Assembly: GCA_949130495.1 (NCBI GenBank)
Contig: CASBWL010000411.1
Coordinates: forward strand, 694,001 to 758,000
Source: Sambucus nigra
Lineage: Eukaryota; Streptophyta; Magnoliopsida; Dipsacales; Adoxaceae
Direction of reading: 5' to 3'
DNA length: 64,000 nt
The position numbers and the translations under genes were made by a program. Below are positions 24,961 through 35,610 of this stretch, in pieces. A model generated the notes under the pieces. The model worked only from the letters and a program-made list of their open reading frames with translations. It made no database searches and was not told the DNA's origin. Position 1 is the first letter of the stretch. Each line of letters starts with the position of its first letter.

Positions 24961-25290
24961 ATTATCATCATATTCTCAAACCGGGAGACCCAGGACTACG
25001 CGGTCAGTTCGTACGAGTTATATTGGTCCCGTACAAGGTGTTCGTGCCTCTTACGGGGCTGTTTGGGGGATGGTTTTGGTTTTCACCCTCAAACAGCTTG
25101 TTTTAAGGCCTAATCTACGTATTTTGAAATTATCTTCATATTCTCAAATCGGGAGACCCAGGGACTATGCGGTCAGTTCGTACGAGTTACATTGGTCACG
25201 TGCAATGTGTTCGTGCCTCTTACGGGGCTGGTTTGGGTTTTCACCCTCAAACGGCTTGTTTTCAAGCCTAATCTACTTATTTAATGCTGC
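24961..25290. repeat. 168-bp tandem duplication in E6
   Basis: Two adjacent copies start ATTATC(A/T)TCATATTCTC at 24961 and 25129. Both share GGGAGACCCAGG, GCGGTCAGTTCGTACGAG, GTTCGTGCCTCTTACGGGG and TTTTCACCCTCAAAC. They are diverged by point changes and a small indel. The more GC-rich composition differs from the rest of E6, suggesting captured sequence of unknown origin. Confidence 0.8.
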
Positions 25291-25927
25291 AACTTTGAGA
25301 CTAACCAGATTTCATTTGTATTTTGATAGCCACCTGATGAACTCTTCGCGCCATAAAGTATCTCATTTGGTCCAACAATGTCTGCAAATTATGAAATCTT
25401 CTATTCTGAGCGGCATTTAGTTGTTCATTAGACGATATCTTATCTTTAAAGTTTCTCAACTCTTCATTATATGACTGTTGAAGTGTCAGAAGACTTATAT
25501 TAGAATGTTTTTCTTCGTGGGGGCTTTTGTCAATAAATAAAGTTTAGGGAATTTCTTGATAAAAATTCATATAGTAGGGGTCATTCATATATAAAGTATT
25601 ATAAGTGTGCACTCACCTACATAGCATTCAATCAACAGATCTTGAGGATCTTTTACAACACGAATATCTGGAATCCAAATCAAACCAACATTGTAAATCA
25701 AAAGAAACTAACCATGTGAACCCAAGAGATTGAAACCCAACCAAATAAAATCCTTAATCAATACGCCCAAAATAAAAAATTAAACCTAATCAAATTGATA
25801 GAAAATTAAACTTAACCAATTAAACCTAAAACCAACCAAAATCAAATATATCAAACATCAAAATATAATCCTATATCAAACACTGCAAGCCAGTAACGAA
25901 AATCTAGCATTCATAATTTTAACAAAC
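25291..25927. other. E6 interior, no gene recognised
   Basis: AT-rich sequence between the tandem duplication and the kinase exon. Part of it probably is the captured intron of the kinase gene on the minus strand, since the exon donor at 25927 opens into it. Nothing else is recognised. Confidence 0.4.
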
Positions 25928-26121
25928 CTTAAGAAAATAGTGAGATGCAAAATGTTCAATTTTTAATGCTCTAATATCCATGTGGACTATATTAAGGATA
26001 CACATTTCGTGAAGGTATTCCGTTTCTCGTGCCAGCTGGAATGCTACCCCCTTTAGCCCGCCATGAAACTTTTGTTGCAAAGTTCCATTGGGGACATACT
26101 CGAACACCAAGACCCCTCGTT
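25928..26121 (-). pseudogene. captured receptor-like kinase exon in E6
   Basis: Minus strand: after an acceptor-like TTATTGCAG comes RGVLVFEYVPNGTLQQKFHG, then FQLARETEYLHEMC and IVHMDIRALKIEHF, ending CTTAAG before a GTTTGTT donor. This matches subdomains V to VIb of plant receptor-like kinases (hinge EYVPNGTL, helix YLHE, catalytic loop). In the loop, HMDIRALKI departs from the usual HxDI(K/R)xxN pattern: Asp is kept, the Asn position is not. Only one exon is visible, without ATP-binding loop or activation segment, so no kinase can be made. The exon bounds suggest capture of genomic DNA, not cDNA. Confidence 0.75.
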
Positions 26122-27638
26122 CTGCAATAACAAACATTATTTTATAAAGAGAGAAAATAAATATGCATATGGATGGTGGCTTAAACGAAGAAAGATCTCA
26201 AGTACTAGCCTATACTAAATGCATAAACGATGCATATAAGATTCAAGGTCTCCCATGAAATTATAACTAAAATATAATATAAATCCATTTGAACCATTTC
26301 CAAAAATTGATTTAGTACTCAACTTCCATACGTATAGTCTTTCCCAAATACCTGTACAAATAATGCATCTGACCATTCTCTTTTACTTCTCCTTTGAACA
26401 GATTCCACAAGCAATTCCCCCCCCCCCACTAACCTATGATCACAACAACATACCCCATTATACTTTTCTCCTCAAACACATATATAACAAAAGAGAATAA
26501 ATTACAACATCCTACCACGCGAACCGCCAAACACCTCACATAATCCTCGAAATCAAATAAAATCTCAATATCACGACAATAAACATCCTCAATCATACTA
26601 TAATCCTCTATTGCATTAGATTTAGAAAAACCAACTAGTCCAACCAAAGCAACTCCCCTAATATACGGGTACGGTACCTTTATAAAACCGAGTAACATCG
26701 TAAGCAACAAAGACGGTCGGATATAAAACATGTCTACATTTAACAACAACCAATGTTGGATGGACACACAGGGGTGAAAGCAGAGAGAAGTAAAAAAGGC
26801 CTCATTGAGTTGGGAAACATATGGGATTAAAGATCGATTTTTTTAGGAGATTGAGGTGAGCAGAAACATAGCGTTTTAGGACCAAGGAGGAGAAACCATT
26901 AAGGAACAGACCACAAGCGAAACATATTAGTAAATACGCAGCTAAAAGCCATGAAGATACTAAGATCTAGCCATTTGAGTAACAAAGAACACCCAATTAT
27001 AAACGAAAACCAGATCAGAGACTGATATAGATTTCATAAGGACACCCATAAATCAATTTCAACACAATGGCTCATGCAGATAAGTAATTCTAAAGAATCC
27101 TCAGAAATTACATAAAAATGAATTTTTCATAAAGACCCCAATTGAGCTGAGAAGCACAACATATAAAATCAGACGAAAGCTCTAAAACCTTACACTATTT
27201 TTGGATATCAATACGTTACCCTTTCTACACAATTCAGATTATACTACACAAAATTGAGAATTGTTGTAGCATCAGCGTCAAATAAATATGAGATCTGAGA
27301 TGGAGTATATATATATATATATAGGTGCCAAATTGGACAAGGAAGTCAAAGAGGCAACGAACATTGAGGGAAATGTGGGAAATTAATTCCACCTGCTTGC
27401 ACTGATATCCCTAATCTACTTGCACTACTATCCATCCCCACATTAACTGCGTTCGTTATTCCACCTGTTCTTGCCATTTTTTTTAGTCTAATACAATTCA
27501 CACTCACACAAATATGCTATGATATACCCCTATTATTCGGGGTGAAGTGTTGGTGGGGTTAAGAGAGAAGGAGAGAACGACGGTGAATAGAGAAATGGTG
27601 GTCACTGCTCCAATTTAAGCGTGATAGAGAAATTTTGA

Positions 27639-27640
<2 letters not shown>
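26122..27640. other. E6 interior right half, no gene recognised
   Basis: AT-rich. A minus-strand frame at 26429-26767 (112 aa, containing KSNAIEDYSMIEDVYCRDIE) is open but I do not recognise it. It may be captured DNA or chance. A short TA repeat lies at 27306-27322. Confidence 0.35.

Positions 27641-27680
<40 letters not shown>
27641..27680. repeat. GA microsatellite in E6
   Basis: About 17 GA units, followed by GGGAGTGGGAGT-type purine-rich sequence up to about 27705. Confidence 0.9.
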
Positions 27681-27685
<5 letters not shown>

Positions 27686-27921
27686 GGAGTGGGAGTGAGG
27701 GAGGCGGGATCCCAAAAAATATGAAGATTAATTTTTTTTAGAGTTTTTTATATTTTAGTGAAGTGTACTCAATTTTGGTACACTTTTAAACAGTGCCAAA
27801 TTTTGGCACTGTTATAAAGTGTGCCGAATAGTTATTAAACCGTGCCAGAATTTGGTACAGTTTTAAACTGTGCCATGTTTTTAATATCAATGTGTGCCAA
27901 ATTGCTGCTTTTGGTGTAGTG

Positions 27922-28270
27922 ATAGTAGTGATGCATTCACTGGGCTAGTTTACTCACGGTTTCTATGTTCACATTTTTTTCAGGTAACGCGATGTCACTG
28001 CCAAATCTAGGAGGTCGAGTTGGGTTAGACAAGAATGGGAGAATTATGGATTTTGTTTAAATATAAATGATGTAATTATGTTAACTTATCCTTCAATAAA
28101 GTTTTTATGGGCATGACTACTCTGATGTTGTAAAAAGGATTTCAGTTATATGGATTTACAATGATGACTCTGAAATTAAAACCCGTGTTTATGGTTTGGT
28201 TAAATTAATCATGGTTTGACTCACTTTGACTTTCAAACTTAATTACAAGTAAATGGGTTGGGGTGTATCA
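27922..28270 (+). repeat. E5 3' LTR, second segment
   Basis: Continues the LTR after E6, matching 16944-17293 of the 5' LTR. It ends GGGGTGTATCA at 28270, followed by the GTGCC duplication. Confidence 0.93.
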
Positions 28271-28940
28271 GTGCCTCTATTGAAGAAAAGGTGAATGCTC
28301 TGAAGGCTAAGCTCTTGGATGCATCTGAGATTAAATAGGTTGGGGAGATGCTACAGCAAGAGAATGATGCTTTAAGGAAGGAAGTTGCACGCCTCAAGGA
28401 GAACGCGTTGAGCATTGCTCCTACAGTTATACAAGGTTCTTCTTCGTCATCCAGGCGATGAGCTAGGATTGACGATGTTGGTTCCCAAAGGGAGATTTCT
28501 GAGCTAAAAGGATATGTTTGCCGAGCATATGTGATAGCTTCTGGGCTTTAGAGGGGCGTCACCTTACTGAGGTACTTGTTCAAAAAGGCTCTTGGAAGTT
28601 CTAGGCAGATGAATACAACCAAGGCTGGATAAATGCTCCCACAAAGATAAAGGAGGTCGAGGAGCTGACCTTTATTAGAGGGTGGATAAGTGCCCTCAGG
28701 GAGTTAATGGTGCCCAAGAATTTCGCCCTCTGGTACAGGCATGAGATCAGTCCTTCGTCCTTAGAACCAAATCCATTTAGAAGGGATGAACGTTGGATCC
28801 CAGTAGATGCTATCCCTAGGCAGCTACTGAAGCCAATCCCGAAGGAGTGCCAGGAGGACTTTCCCCCCATCTTGGTGATGGTCGAAGAGCGCGAGTAGAT
28901 GACTACCTTGCTAAGCGACCTGGAACTCCTTAGGATTTGA
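28271..28940 (+). pseudogene. E4 antisense ORF, second part (coiled coil)
   Basis: Resumes the E4 plus-strand gene after E5: ASIEEKVNALKAKLLDASEI, stop, MLQQENDALRKEVARLKENA (a leucine-heptad coiled coil), a Ser-rich patch, then EYNQGWINAPTKIKEVEEL and FIRGWISALREL. The open frame 28707-28898 ends VMVEERE. The YN-x-GW and F-x-x-GW spacing repeats that of the first part near 14290-14380, so the gene may hold two related modules. Stops show decay. Function unknown; antisense ORFs of Tat elements have no settled role. Confidence 0.55.
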
Positions 28941-29696
28941 TTTATTTTAACATTGTTACACATATAACTATGTAACCTTTAGAAATAAAATATTTATGTT
29001 TTGGGCCAAGGCTGACTAAAAATATGTTGTCTGGTTTTTGATTTATTAGTAACCTCTAGTTATCTTGGGCATCTCGGCCGACTAAATGTGACTTAGAGTT
29101 TATTTTCAAATGAGTATTCTCCCAGTCCAGTATGCCTTAGTCATACCATTATGCCTTACTTTACCTTTTAGGTCGCGTCATTACATTGCCTTACGCCTAA
29201 GTAAGTCTATGGCGAGGATACACCTGATTAATGGACAATTCGCCTGACGAGGATTTTAGAGCCAAAATATGTTGGCAACCAACTTGGGTGGGCCATGCTG
29301 CCTAAGGATCCCTTGTAAGCCTTTATTTGTTGCCGGAACAATTTACGAGGCTAATTTTGTTATGAAAAATGACTTGAGGAGGGTTATTATATGTCAAACC
29401 TGCTAACTATGCTTTGGGGAAGTTGAGCTAGTATAAACCCAACCACTGTGGTGCAATCACAAGAGAAAGAGAAAGTTAACCAACTTACTGTAATCCATGA
29501 TCTTTATCATGCATGTTATAAGAGTGAAGCCTATAACTTGGAAAGGGTGCATATAATAAAATATATTTGAGACAACCAATACATATAGAATGCCAACGCC
29601 AATCGAGTTTTATTGATCAAAGTTAGGAACAGAGAGCAACATTAATTTGTAAATGAAAATTTGCTTAAACTAATGATGCATAGATAGAGAAATCTA
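28941..29696. other. E4 spacer between antisense gene and pol
   Basis: AT-rich sequence with GGCCAAGGCTGACTAAA and CTCGGCCGACTAAATG, two loosely related motifs near 29004 and 29071. It probably holds the 3' UTRs of the two convergent genes. No coding sequence is recognised. Confidence 0.45.
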
Positions 29697-30700
29697 GAAG
29701 TAGAATTTCTTCAGGTGGGCAACATTCCAATATCTTGGTATCTCCCTGCCCACCAACATTTCTAAGTGATAGGATCCTTGCAGGTTGTCTCTTACCACCT
29801 TGAATAGTCCTTCCTAGTTCGGTCCCAGCTTGCCATTTGATGGTTTCACAACACTACTAAGGACTTTCCTTAGGACACTAGAAATTTCCTTGGGTTAACT
29901 TTATGGTTTTACTGCTTGGCTAGTTGTTACTGGTAGGATGCCAGTTTAACTAGAGCCAATTCTCATCGTTCATCGGCTAAGTCAAGTTCAGTGAGCAATG
30001 CTTCATCATTGTGGCCTTGGTCGACCAACGTAGACCTCATGGTAAGGAAATTAACTTCTAGTAGGATAACTTCTTCCATTCCATGTGTGAGTACAAAGGG
30101 TGTTTCCCCAGTTGCACACCTTGGGGTGGTGCGATAGGCCCAGAGGATATGGAGCAATTCGTTCACCTAAGCTCCTTTGTCCCGTTACAGTCATTTATTT
30201 GGTCCATCGATCATTGTCTTGTTGGAAGCCTCACCTTGACCATTTCTCTGGGATAGGCTACATAGATGAAATACTACCTGATTCCATGATCATTGCAAAA
30301 AGCTTTGGAAGGGGCCACTCTTGAACTGGGTTACGTTGTCAATAATGATTGTTATTGATATCCTGAAGCAAGTAATGATGCTTCTCCATATAAACCTCAT
30401 CATGTCTGCATCCCTAATATTCACCAGTGGTTCTGCTTCTATCCACTTAGTGAATAGTCTGTAGCGACCAACAGATACTTTTAGTTGCTTACCGCCATAG
30501 GCAGAGGACCTACGATGTCCAAACCCCACTAGGCGAAGGGCCACAGGCTGGTCAGTGACTTTAGGTCGCTGGTGGGCTGATGGACCATGGGTGAGTGTTT
30601 TTGGATTTTCTTGCACTTTCAAACATAGACTCCAACATTTTTCTGCATGTATGGAAACTATTACCCTTCCTTCATTGCTCGAAAGGCTAGATACCTCCCT
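29697..30700 (-). pseudogene. E4 integrase, broken
   Basis: Minus strand: GLDIVGPLPMAVSN, then FTKWIEAEPLVNIRDADMM (first catalytic-core part), TIIIDNVTQFKSGPFQSF (second Asp region), AYRTTPRCATGETPFVLTHG, and the C-terminal pieces LGPN-stop-EGLFKVVRDNL and GREIPRYWNVAHLKKFYF near 29700. These are Tat-type integrase motifs. The segment carrying the catalytic Glu is scrambled by frameshifts. The enzyme joined element cDNA to the chromosome; it is dead here. Confidence 0.8.
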
Positions 30701-30849
30701 TCTGTATGACTTTCATAAATTCCTTCATGAAGTTTGTGCAGAGTTTGCTCGACGCCTTGTAATGAATGCACTAGAGGTAGGGCCCGGTGAAGGATCTATT
30801 ATATAACTTCCCATCAGAAGATAAGTGAAAGTGAGTAACTTTGACTCTT

Positions 30850-31285
30850 GTCTGATGAGCCGACCTCTTGTCACTTGGTAGTATATCACTTCGTAAGTAA
30901 TCTGCAATGGGGTCCATCCCACTCAAAGACTTTTTAATGTGAAGAACCTAATTGAAATTGGGCGGCTCATTATTTTGATCAATGTTGGGCTGCGTGAGGA
31001 AATCTATTTGGATTGTTCTTCTCAAGTCAGAGTCTATTACCGAGCTCAGAGCTGCTAGGACATCAGCATGGGTGTTCTATCCTCTGGGGAACTGCTAAAC
31101 GTTGTGCTTTACGTAGTCCAACAATCAGCACCTCGTATTCTGCCTCGTTGTTGGAGGCTTCAAATCTAAGTCCAATTCCCTGGTCGAGTACCGTATTTTT
31201 GAGAGTCACTAATATGATGCTTACTACTGCCCCCTTTGAGTTGGAGGCTCCATCAGCATGTAAGTTCCAAACACTTGCTCTTTAT
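30850..31285 (-). pseudogene. E4 second RNase H (archaeal-type domain), broken
   Basis: Minus strand reads WNLHADGASNSKGAVVSI then LDQGIGLRFEASNNEAEYE and VLIVGLRKAQRL. This is the extra RNase H of the Tat lineage, placed between the first RNase H and integrase. The first Asp (HADGAS) and the Glu (NNEAEYE) are kept. The rest drifts through frameshifts and stops. Confidence 0.8.
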
Positions 31286-31289
31286 AAAA

Positions 31290-31860
31290 TTTCCCTTTAT
31301 CGACTTGTTTCTGGTTGATCACTGGGTTGTTCTCCTGTGAACTCAGTGATGAAATCGACTAAAATTTTCCCCTTAATGGATGTTCTTGGTTGAAAGTGAA
31401 TATCAAAACTTCCGAGCTCGACCGACCACTTCGATAGTCGTCCAGAGAGGTCTGCTTTCCTTAGAACAACCTTGAGGTGGGGCGAAGTAACCACCAAGAT
31501 GGAGTGGGCCTCAAAATAATGCTTCAGTTTCCTTGAGGCTATCACTCGTTCTTAAGCGAACTTCTCTAATGGCAGGTACCACTGCTCGGCTTCCAAAAGG
31601 GTCTTGCTTGTGTTGTAGACTGGATGCTGACTCCCTTCTCTCTCACATACCAAGGCAGAACTCATAGCATGATCTGATACTATAAGGTAAAGATACAAAA
31701 AATCATTCTCTCTAGGAATCACGAATAAAGGGGGCCTACTGAGATAGGCCTTGAATTCTTCAAGGCGCTCGAGCAGTCCTCATTCCATGTCATGCCCTTA
31801 TTTCTTTTTAACAATGAAAAGAATGGATGGCACCTCTTTGAAGACTTAGAAATGAATAGA
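31290..31860 (-). pseudogene. E4 first RNase H, broken
   Basis: Minus strand frame 31297-31545 reads KLKHYFEAHSILVVTS, GRLSKWSVELGSFDIHFQPR and GKILVDFITEF, the classical gypsy RNase H end with ADFI-type motif as VDFI. Upstream, HPFFSLLKRNKGMTWNEDC (31719-31904) is the RT-RNase H connection. Confidence 0.8.
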
Positions 31861-31899
31861 TTGAGTGCGGTGAGCATTTCTATGAGTTTCTGTACATCT

Positions 31900-32660
31900 C
31901 TCACTATTTGAGGGGGATGAACTTTGTTGATGGCATCAATATGGCCGGGGTTTGCCTCTATTCATCTCTTGCTGACCAAGTATCCAATGAATTTTCCTGA
32001 CTGGACACCGAAAGAACACTTACTTGCATTGAGTTTCAATAGGTATTTCCTGAGGATTTTAAAAGTCCTTGCCAGGTCGGAAAGATGATCTTCCTTGAGC
32101 TTGCTCTTGATTAACATGTCACCGATGTAAACCTCCATAGTATCCCCCATTTTATCTTTAAACATCTTCGTAACTAGTTATTGATAGGTCGATCCTTTAT
32201 TCTTAAGGTTGAAAGGAATAACTTTATAACAATATAAACCAACAGTGGTTATGAAGGAGGTCTTATCTTGATCCGACACATGAAGGGGGATTTCGTGGTA
32301 TCCAGAGTACACATCTAAAAAGCTCATCCTCTCATGTGCTGCTGTAACATAACCAGTTGACCAATCTTCAGAAGGGGGAAACTATCTTAGGGATAGGCCC
32401 TATTGAGGTCGGTGAAGTCGATACAAACTCTCCACTTTCCATTTCTCTTTAGAACCACTACTGGGTTATTTAACCATTTAGGGAACTGAACCTCCCGTTT
32501 GGAACTTGCATCCAATAGCTTCTCGACCTCTTGCTCTACTGCTTTAGCTTTCTCTGGGGTCGTTCGACAGGCCTTCTGTGTGACTGGATTAAAAGATGGG
32601 TCCACATGCAATCGATGACAAGAAATGCTGGGATCAATCCCAGGCATCTCGTAGGGATCT
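31900..32660 (-). pseudogene. E4 reverse transcriptase, active site lost
   Basis: Minus strand: MPGIDPSISCHRLHVDP (32647), EVEKLLDASSKREVQFP, NPVVVLKRNGKWRVCIDFTD and LNRAYP, then frameshifts, then VYIGDMLIKSKLKEDHLSDL (31962-32165). The motif with the paired catalytic Asp reads YIGD, so the first Asp is Gly and the enzyme would be inactive even if the frame were open. The start MPGIDP is typical of Tat and Athila RT. Confidence 0.85.
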
Positions 32661-32949
32661 CATGCAAAAACATCCAAGTTGCTCTGGAGAAGGGTGACTA
32701 GTTCTTTCTTATCACGGTCATTCAAGAAGGTACCAATCAAAAACTTATTTCCAGTCCAGCTACTCCCAGCTGCGACTTCTTAAAGATCTTTAATTACCAT
32801 CTCAGAGGGAAGGATCCTGGTCTCCTCCACTCCTAGTCTATCGTACCTTAGCTACTATTTGGAGGGCACCAACCCCTCTTAGGATTCCTCCTTGCTTTTT
32901 ATTTCTTCCACTTTCTTCTCTTATTTGGGGTATATGGCCGTGACAAAAC

Positions 32950-33450
32950 ACTTCCTTGCTACAACCTAGTCCCCGTGGATCTCAACCACTCCTCGATCAG
33001 TTACACACTTTGATTTTTTATGATAGGTCGATGGAAGGACCTTCATTGCGTGGAGCCATCCCTTACCGAGGATGGCTTGGTACAGTGATTCGATATCCAT
33101 AATAAGAAACTCAATCATATTTTAGATGCTTCCTGCCCTGACTGGCAGGATGATCTTTCCCAAAGGGACTGTGATTTTTCTGACGAAAACGACCAACGAA
33201 ACAATGGCTTCCTTGAGGTCGGCTACGCTCAGCTTCAACTTTTTAAACAATTATAGGTACATTACTTCTGACAAACTTCCTTGGTTGATGAGCAACCTGT
33301 CGACGTCCTAGTTGGCTATCCTGAGTGTAATGACCAGTGCGTCATGATGAGGGGTTATCACCCCACCAAATCTTCATCTGTGAACATAATATGCTTATTG
33401 TCATCGACGTCATCCGTTCGTCGACGCTTCCCTACGTGAGTCTCAGCTGG
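32950..33450 (-). pseudogene. E4 protease, broken
   Basis: Minus strand: DVDRLLINQGSLSEVMYL near 33300, LFKKLKLSVADLKEA, VPLGKIILPVRAGS and GKGWLHAMKVLPSTYH. In the active-site motif the catalytic Asp position is Asn (INQGSL). Several stops occur. Confidence 0.75.
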
Positions 33451-33599
33451 GTCAATCTGAAAGGCCTGTATAACTGTAGTAATCTTCTTAACTTCTATCC
33501 GAGCTGCATTTCCTTGAATTTGTTTGAGGTCTGATGCCTCATGTATTATTAATAATTCGTGGCCGACATCCTCCTCGAGGACATTATCGAGCCTTTACT

Positions 33600-35030
33600 T
33601 ACCGTTCATTGTTGCCTTATCTGTCCTCTTCTCCACAAACTCATTAAGGTCCCTAGGTTGGGCCAACTCTTCGAGGTGAGACTTGAAGGCTTTACAACAC
33701 TCAGTCTTGTCATTGCCCTCATTGTGGAACGCGCACCTTAGTGCGTTATTCCGTTTGGAAGGGTCTCCTCCCATCTTCTTCGACCATTTAATAAATGGTT
33801 CCTTTTTTATCTTTGCAAGAATATTGTATATCGACTACTTGAAGATTGTTTTTATATCCTAAAGTGCCTTCGAGGCATCATTTTTGTTTCCATTCTTGGA
33901 GCCATTTTTTCCCCCATTCTTGTTCCTTTTCTTCTGTGGTTTATTTTTCTCAGCTCATTTGCCAGCCTTTGCGCGACCATTCTACCCCGCATTAAGATGG
34001 GTCACATTATCGACTTTGGCATATTTTGCAATATAAGCCATCAATTCATCGATGGATGCAGCCTTCTTTTTAGTTAAGGACTGGTGCAGGAGGCAGGAGT
34101 TCGACAAACTGATTTTAAAGGATGCTACAGCGACCTGCTCCGAGCAATCCTCTATTTTATTGAATACTTCCCAATACCTCTTTGCGTACTCTCTGAGGTT
34201 CTCTTGTGGATTTTTCTTTAGAGTAAGCAGTGCATCCATCCTCTTTGTGTGGGATACGCTTGTTATGAAGAGAGCTATAAACTGTTCAACCAATTATTTA
34301 AAATTTTTGATGGACCTATGAGGTAGCTTTTCAAACCACTTCTAGGCCACATTGTGCAAGCTCGAAGGTAAGATTAGACACATGAGCACATCATTCTGAC
34401 TCTATAGAGTCATAGGTTGCTTATATTGCCTGACATGGTCAATGGGATCAGTCTTCCCATCGTAAATATTGAATATGAGAATCATTAACTTCTTCAGAGC
34501 ATCTTCTTCTTCTATTGCCCTAGAAAAGGGGACTTTATCTGGGTTTTGAGAGCTCGCCTGGCTAACTCTCTCGTTGACCTAAAATCACGATGAGTTGGGT
34601 GCTGGTCCATCACCATCCGGACCAGACTTCGTATGTCATTGTTCTACCGACCAAGAATCTTTGTAATGTTGAGCTGGTTGCACTCATTCTGAATGGTCAT
34701 TATTTGACCAGTTCCTTTTTGTTCTTTTTAACCCATGCCTCGGTCACCTTCCTCGACTGCGTGACTTGATCACCTGAGGGATAGGGGTACGGTTGTGGTG
34801 TCTCTTCATGCTTTGATGGAGTTCTTTATCCATCCTTTCCAAATGACCCTTGAGGCGATCATTTTTGTCTTGTTGTTGGAGAGTAACCTCCTACTCCTCT
34901 TAGATTCTGGTCTCATAGGTGTCTATCATTCTAGAGATCTGCATGGACCTGGGTGGCTCCTGTCTTTCTTCAGAGACCTACCTCTCATGGCGAAGTCTTG
35001 GATTTGAATGGCAAATTTTAGGCCTTACCC
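33600..35030 (-). pseudogene. E4 gag, broken
   Basis: Minus strand: capsid part LVEQ-type frame 33982-34293 with MVEQFIALFITSVSHTK, LLTLKKNPQENLREYAKRYW and FNKIEDCSEQ, as in Tat gag. A Lys/Asn-rich stretch follows, then CAFHNEGNDKTECCKAFKSH and LEELAQPRDLNEFVEKR near 33650-33740, the Cys/His motif found after the capsid in this lineage. Many stops. Confidence 0.8.
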
Positions 35031-35138
35031 TTGGAGGGTTTAGCTGCTGCTGAATGTCTCCTGCTTGAGGGACGTTACTACTGTGATTGGACATCACTGG
35101 TTCTTGTTGGTGAAATTTTTCATAGGAAAAATAATTGT

Positions 35139-35156
35139 TTCCCACAGACGACGCTA
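35139..35156 (-). other. E4 primer-binding site
   Basis: Minus strand reads TAGCGTCGTCTGTGGGAA directly after the LTR, two bases off the TGGCGCCGTCTGTGGGAA form common in plant Tat and Athila elements (tRNA-Asp-type, from general knowledge). Confidence 0.75.
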
Positions 35157-35158
35157 AT

Positions 35159-35381
35159 TATAGTGACCAAAATCTCAACACAAACATGTAATGAAGTAAA
35201 ATAAACACCAATATATTAAGAACGACAATAATCATAATCACAATCATACAACACAAGAATATACGTGGTTCGAAAAAATTGTCTACGTCCACGGTGAGGT
35301 CTACTGCTATATTAAGTAACTCTCGAGAATGTTTTTTATATGCCCCTATGCCCCGGGCCAGGGGTACAATATATACTCAAC

Positions 35382-35417
<36 letters not shown>

Positions 35418-35605
35418 CTGGTAACCAACACGTTAATCGAGTATCCCTTTAATATCTCATCCGAGATTTTTGGGGATGGACTTGGTCATATCCTTCTATC
35501 CTAACCGTCATTCAAGACACATAAGTTGGTTCGGGTGCCTTTTATTATTTATTTGGGCTTCGCCAGCTACTTTTATGGGCATGTTCGACAAAAGGGATAC
35601 ACACA
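35159..35605 (-). repeat. E4 5' LTR
   Basis: 447 bp, aligned with 11675-12096. It has a longer GA run (about 35384-35415) than the other copy. The plus-strand start reads TATAGTGACC, with the expected TG mutated to TA. Confidence 0.85.
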
Positions 35606-35610
35606 ATTCA

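Larger units (their letters stand above)
24187..27921. mobile_element. E6: non-autonomous CACTA (En/Spm-type) transposon
   Basis: Ends are inverted repeats: CACCACACCAAAAA at the left and TTTTGGTGTAGTG at the right (reverse complement CACTACACCAAAA). A 3-bp ATA duplication at 24184-24186 and 27922-27924 is the CACTA hallmark. Both ends carry many subterminal copies of TGGCAC/GTGCCA motifs, as expected for transposase binding. No transposase is visible, so it needs a partner element. The left end reads CACCA in place of CACTA. It carries a receptor-kinase exon (25928-26121), an internal tandem duplication and a GA microsatellite. Confidence 0.92.
14975..28270 (+). mobile_element. E5: Ty3/gypsy Tekay-like chromovirus
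   Basis: LTRs begin TGTGACAACCCGG at 14975 and 22200 and end GGGTGTGTCA (17293) and GGGTGTATCA (28270). GTGCC is perfectly duplicated (14970-14974 and 28271-28275). Without E6 it is about 9.6 kb. A tRNA-Met primer site, gag, protease, RT, RNase H, integrase, chromodomain-like tail (ATWETEDSMKKQYPHLF) and polypurine tract are all present in order. It is the best preserved gypsy pol in the window, though interrupted by stops. The LTRs are a few percent diverged. Confidence 0.95.
11675..35605 (-). mobile_element. E4: Ty3/gypsy Tat-lineage element, minus strand
   Basis: LTRs at 35159-35605 (5') and 11675-12096 (3') share about 420 bp. Target duplication is ATTAA (11670-11674) and ATTCA (35606-35610), one mismatch. 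Without E5 it is about 10.6 kb. On the minus strand it has a TCGTCTGTGGGAA-type primer site, gag, protease, RT, RNase H, a second RNase H (HADGASNSKGA), integrase, then a plus-strand extra gene before the 3' LTR. The double RNase H and an antisense gene in the 3' region are known traits of the Tat lineage (Retand and Grande-like). Pol has many stops and lost catalytic residues. Confidence 0.9.

Noticed and set aside
26429..26767. 112-aa minus-strand frame in E6 as a second captured gene
   Set aside because: No recognised domain; kept only as a note because capture cannot be shown from sequence alone.
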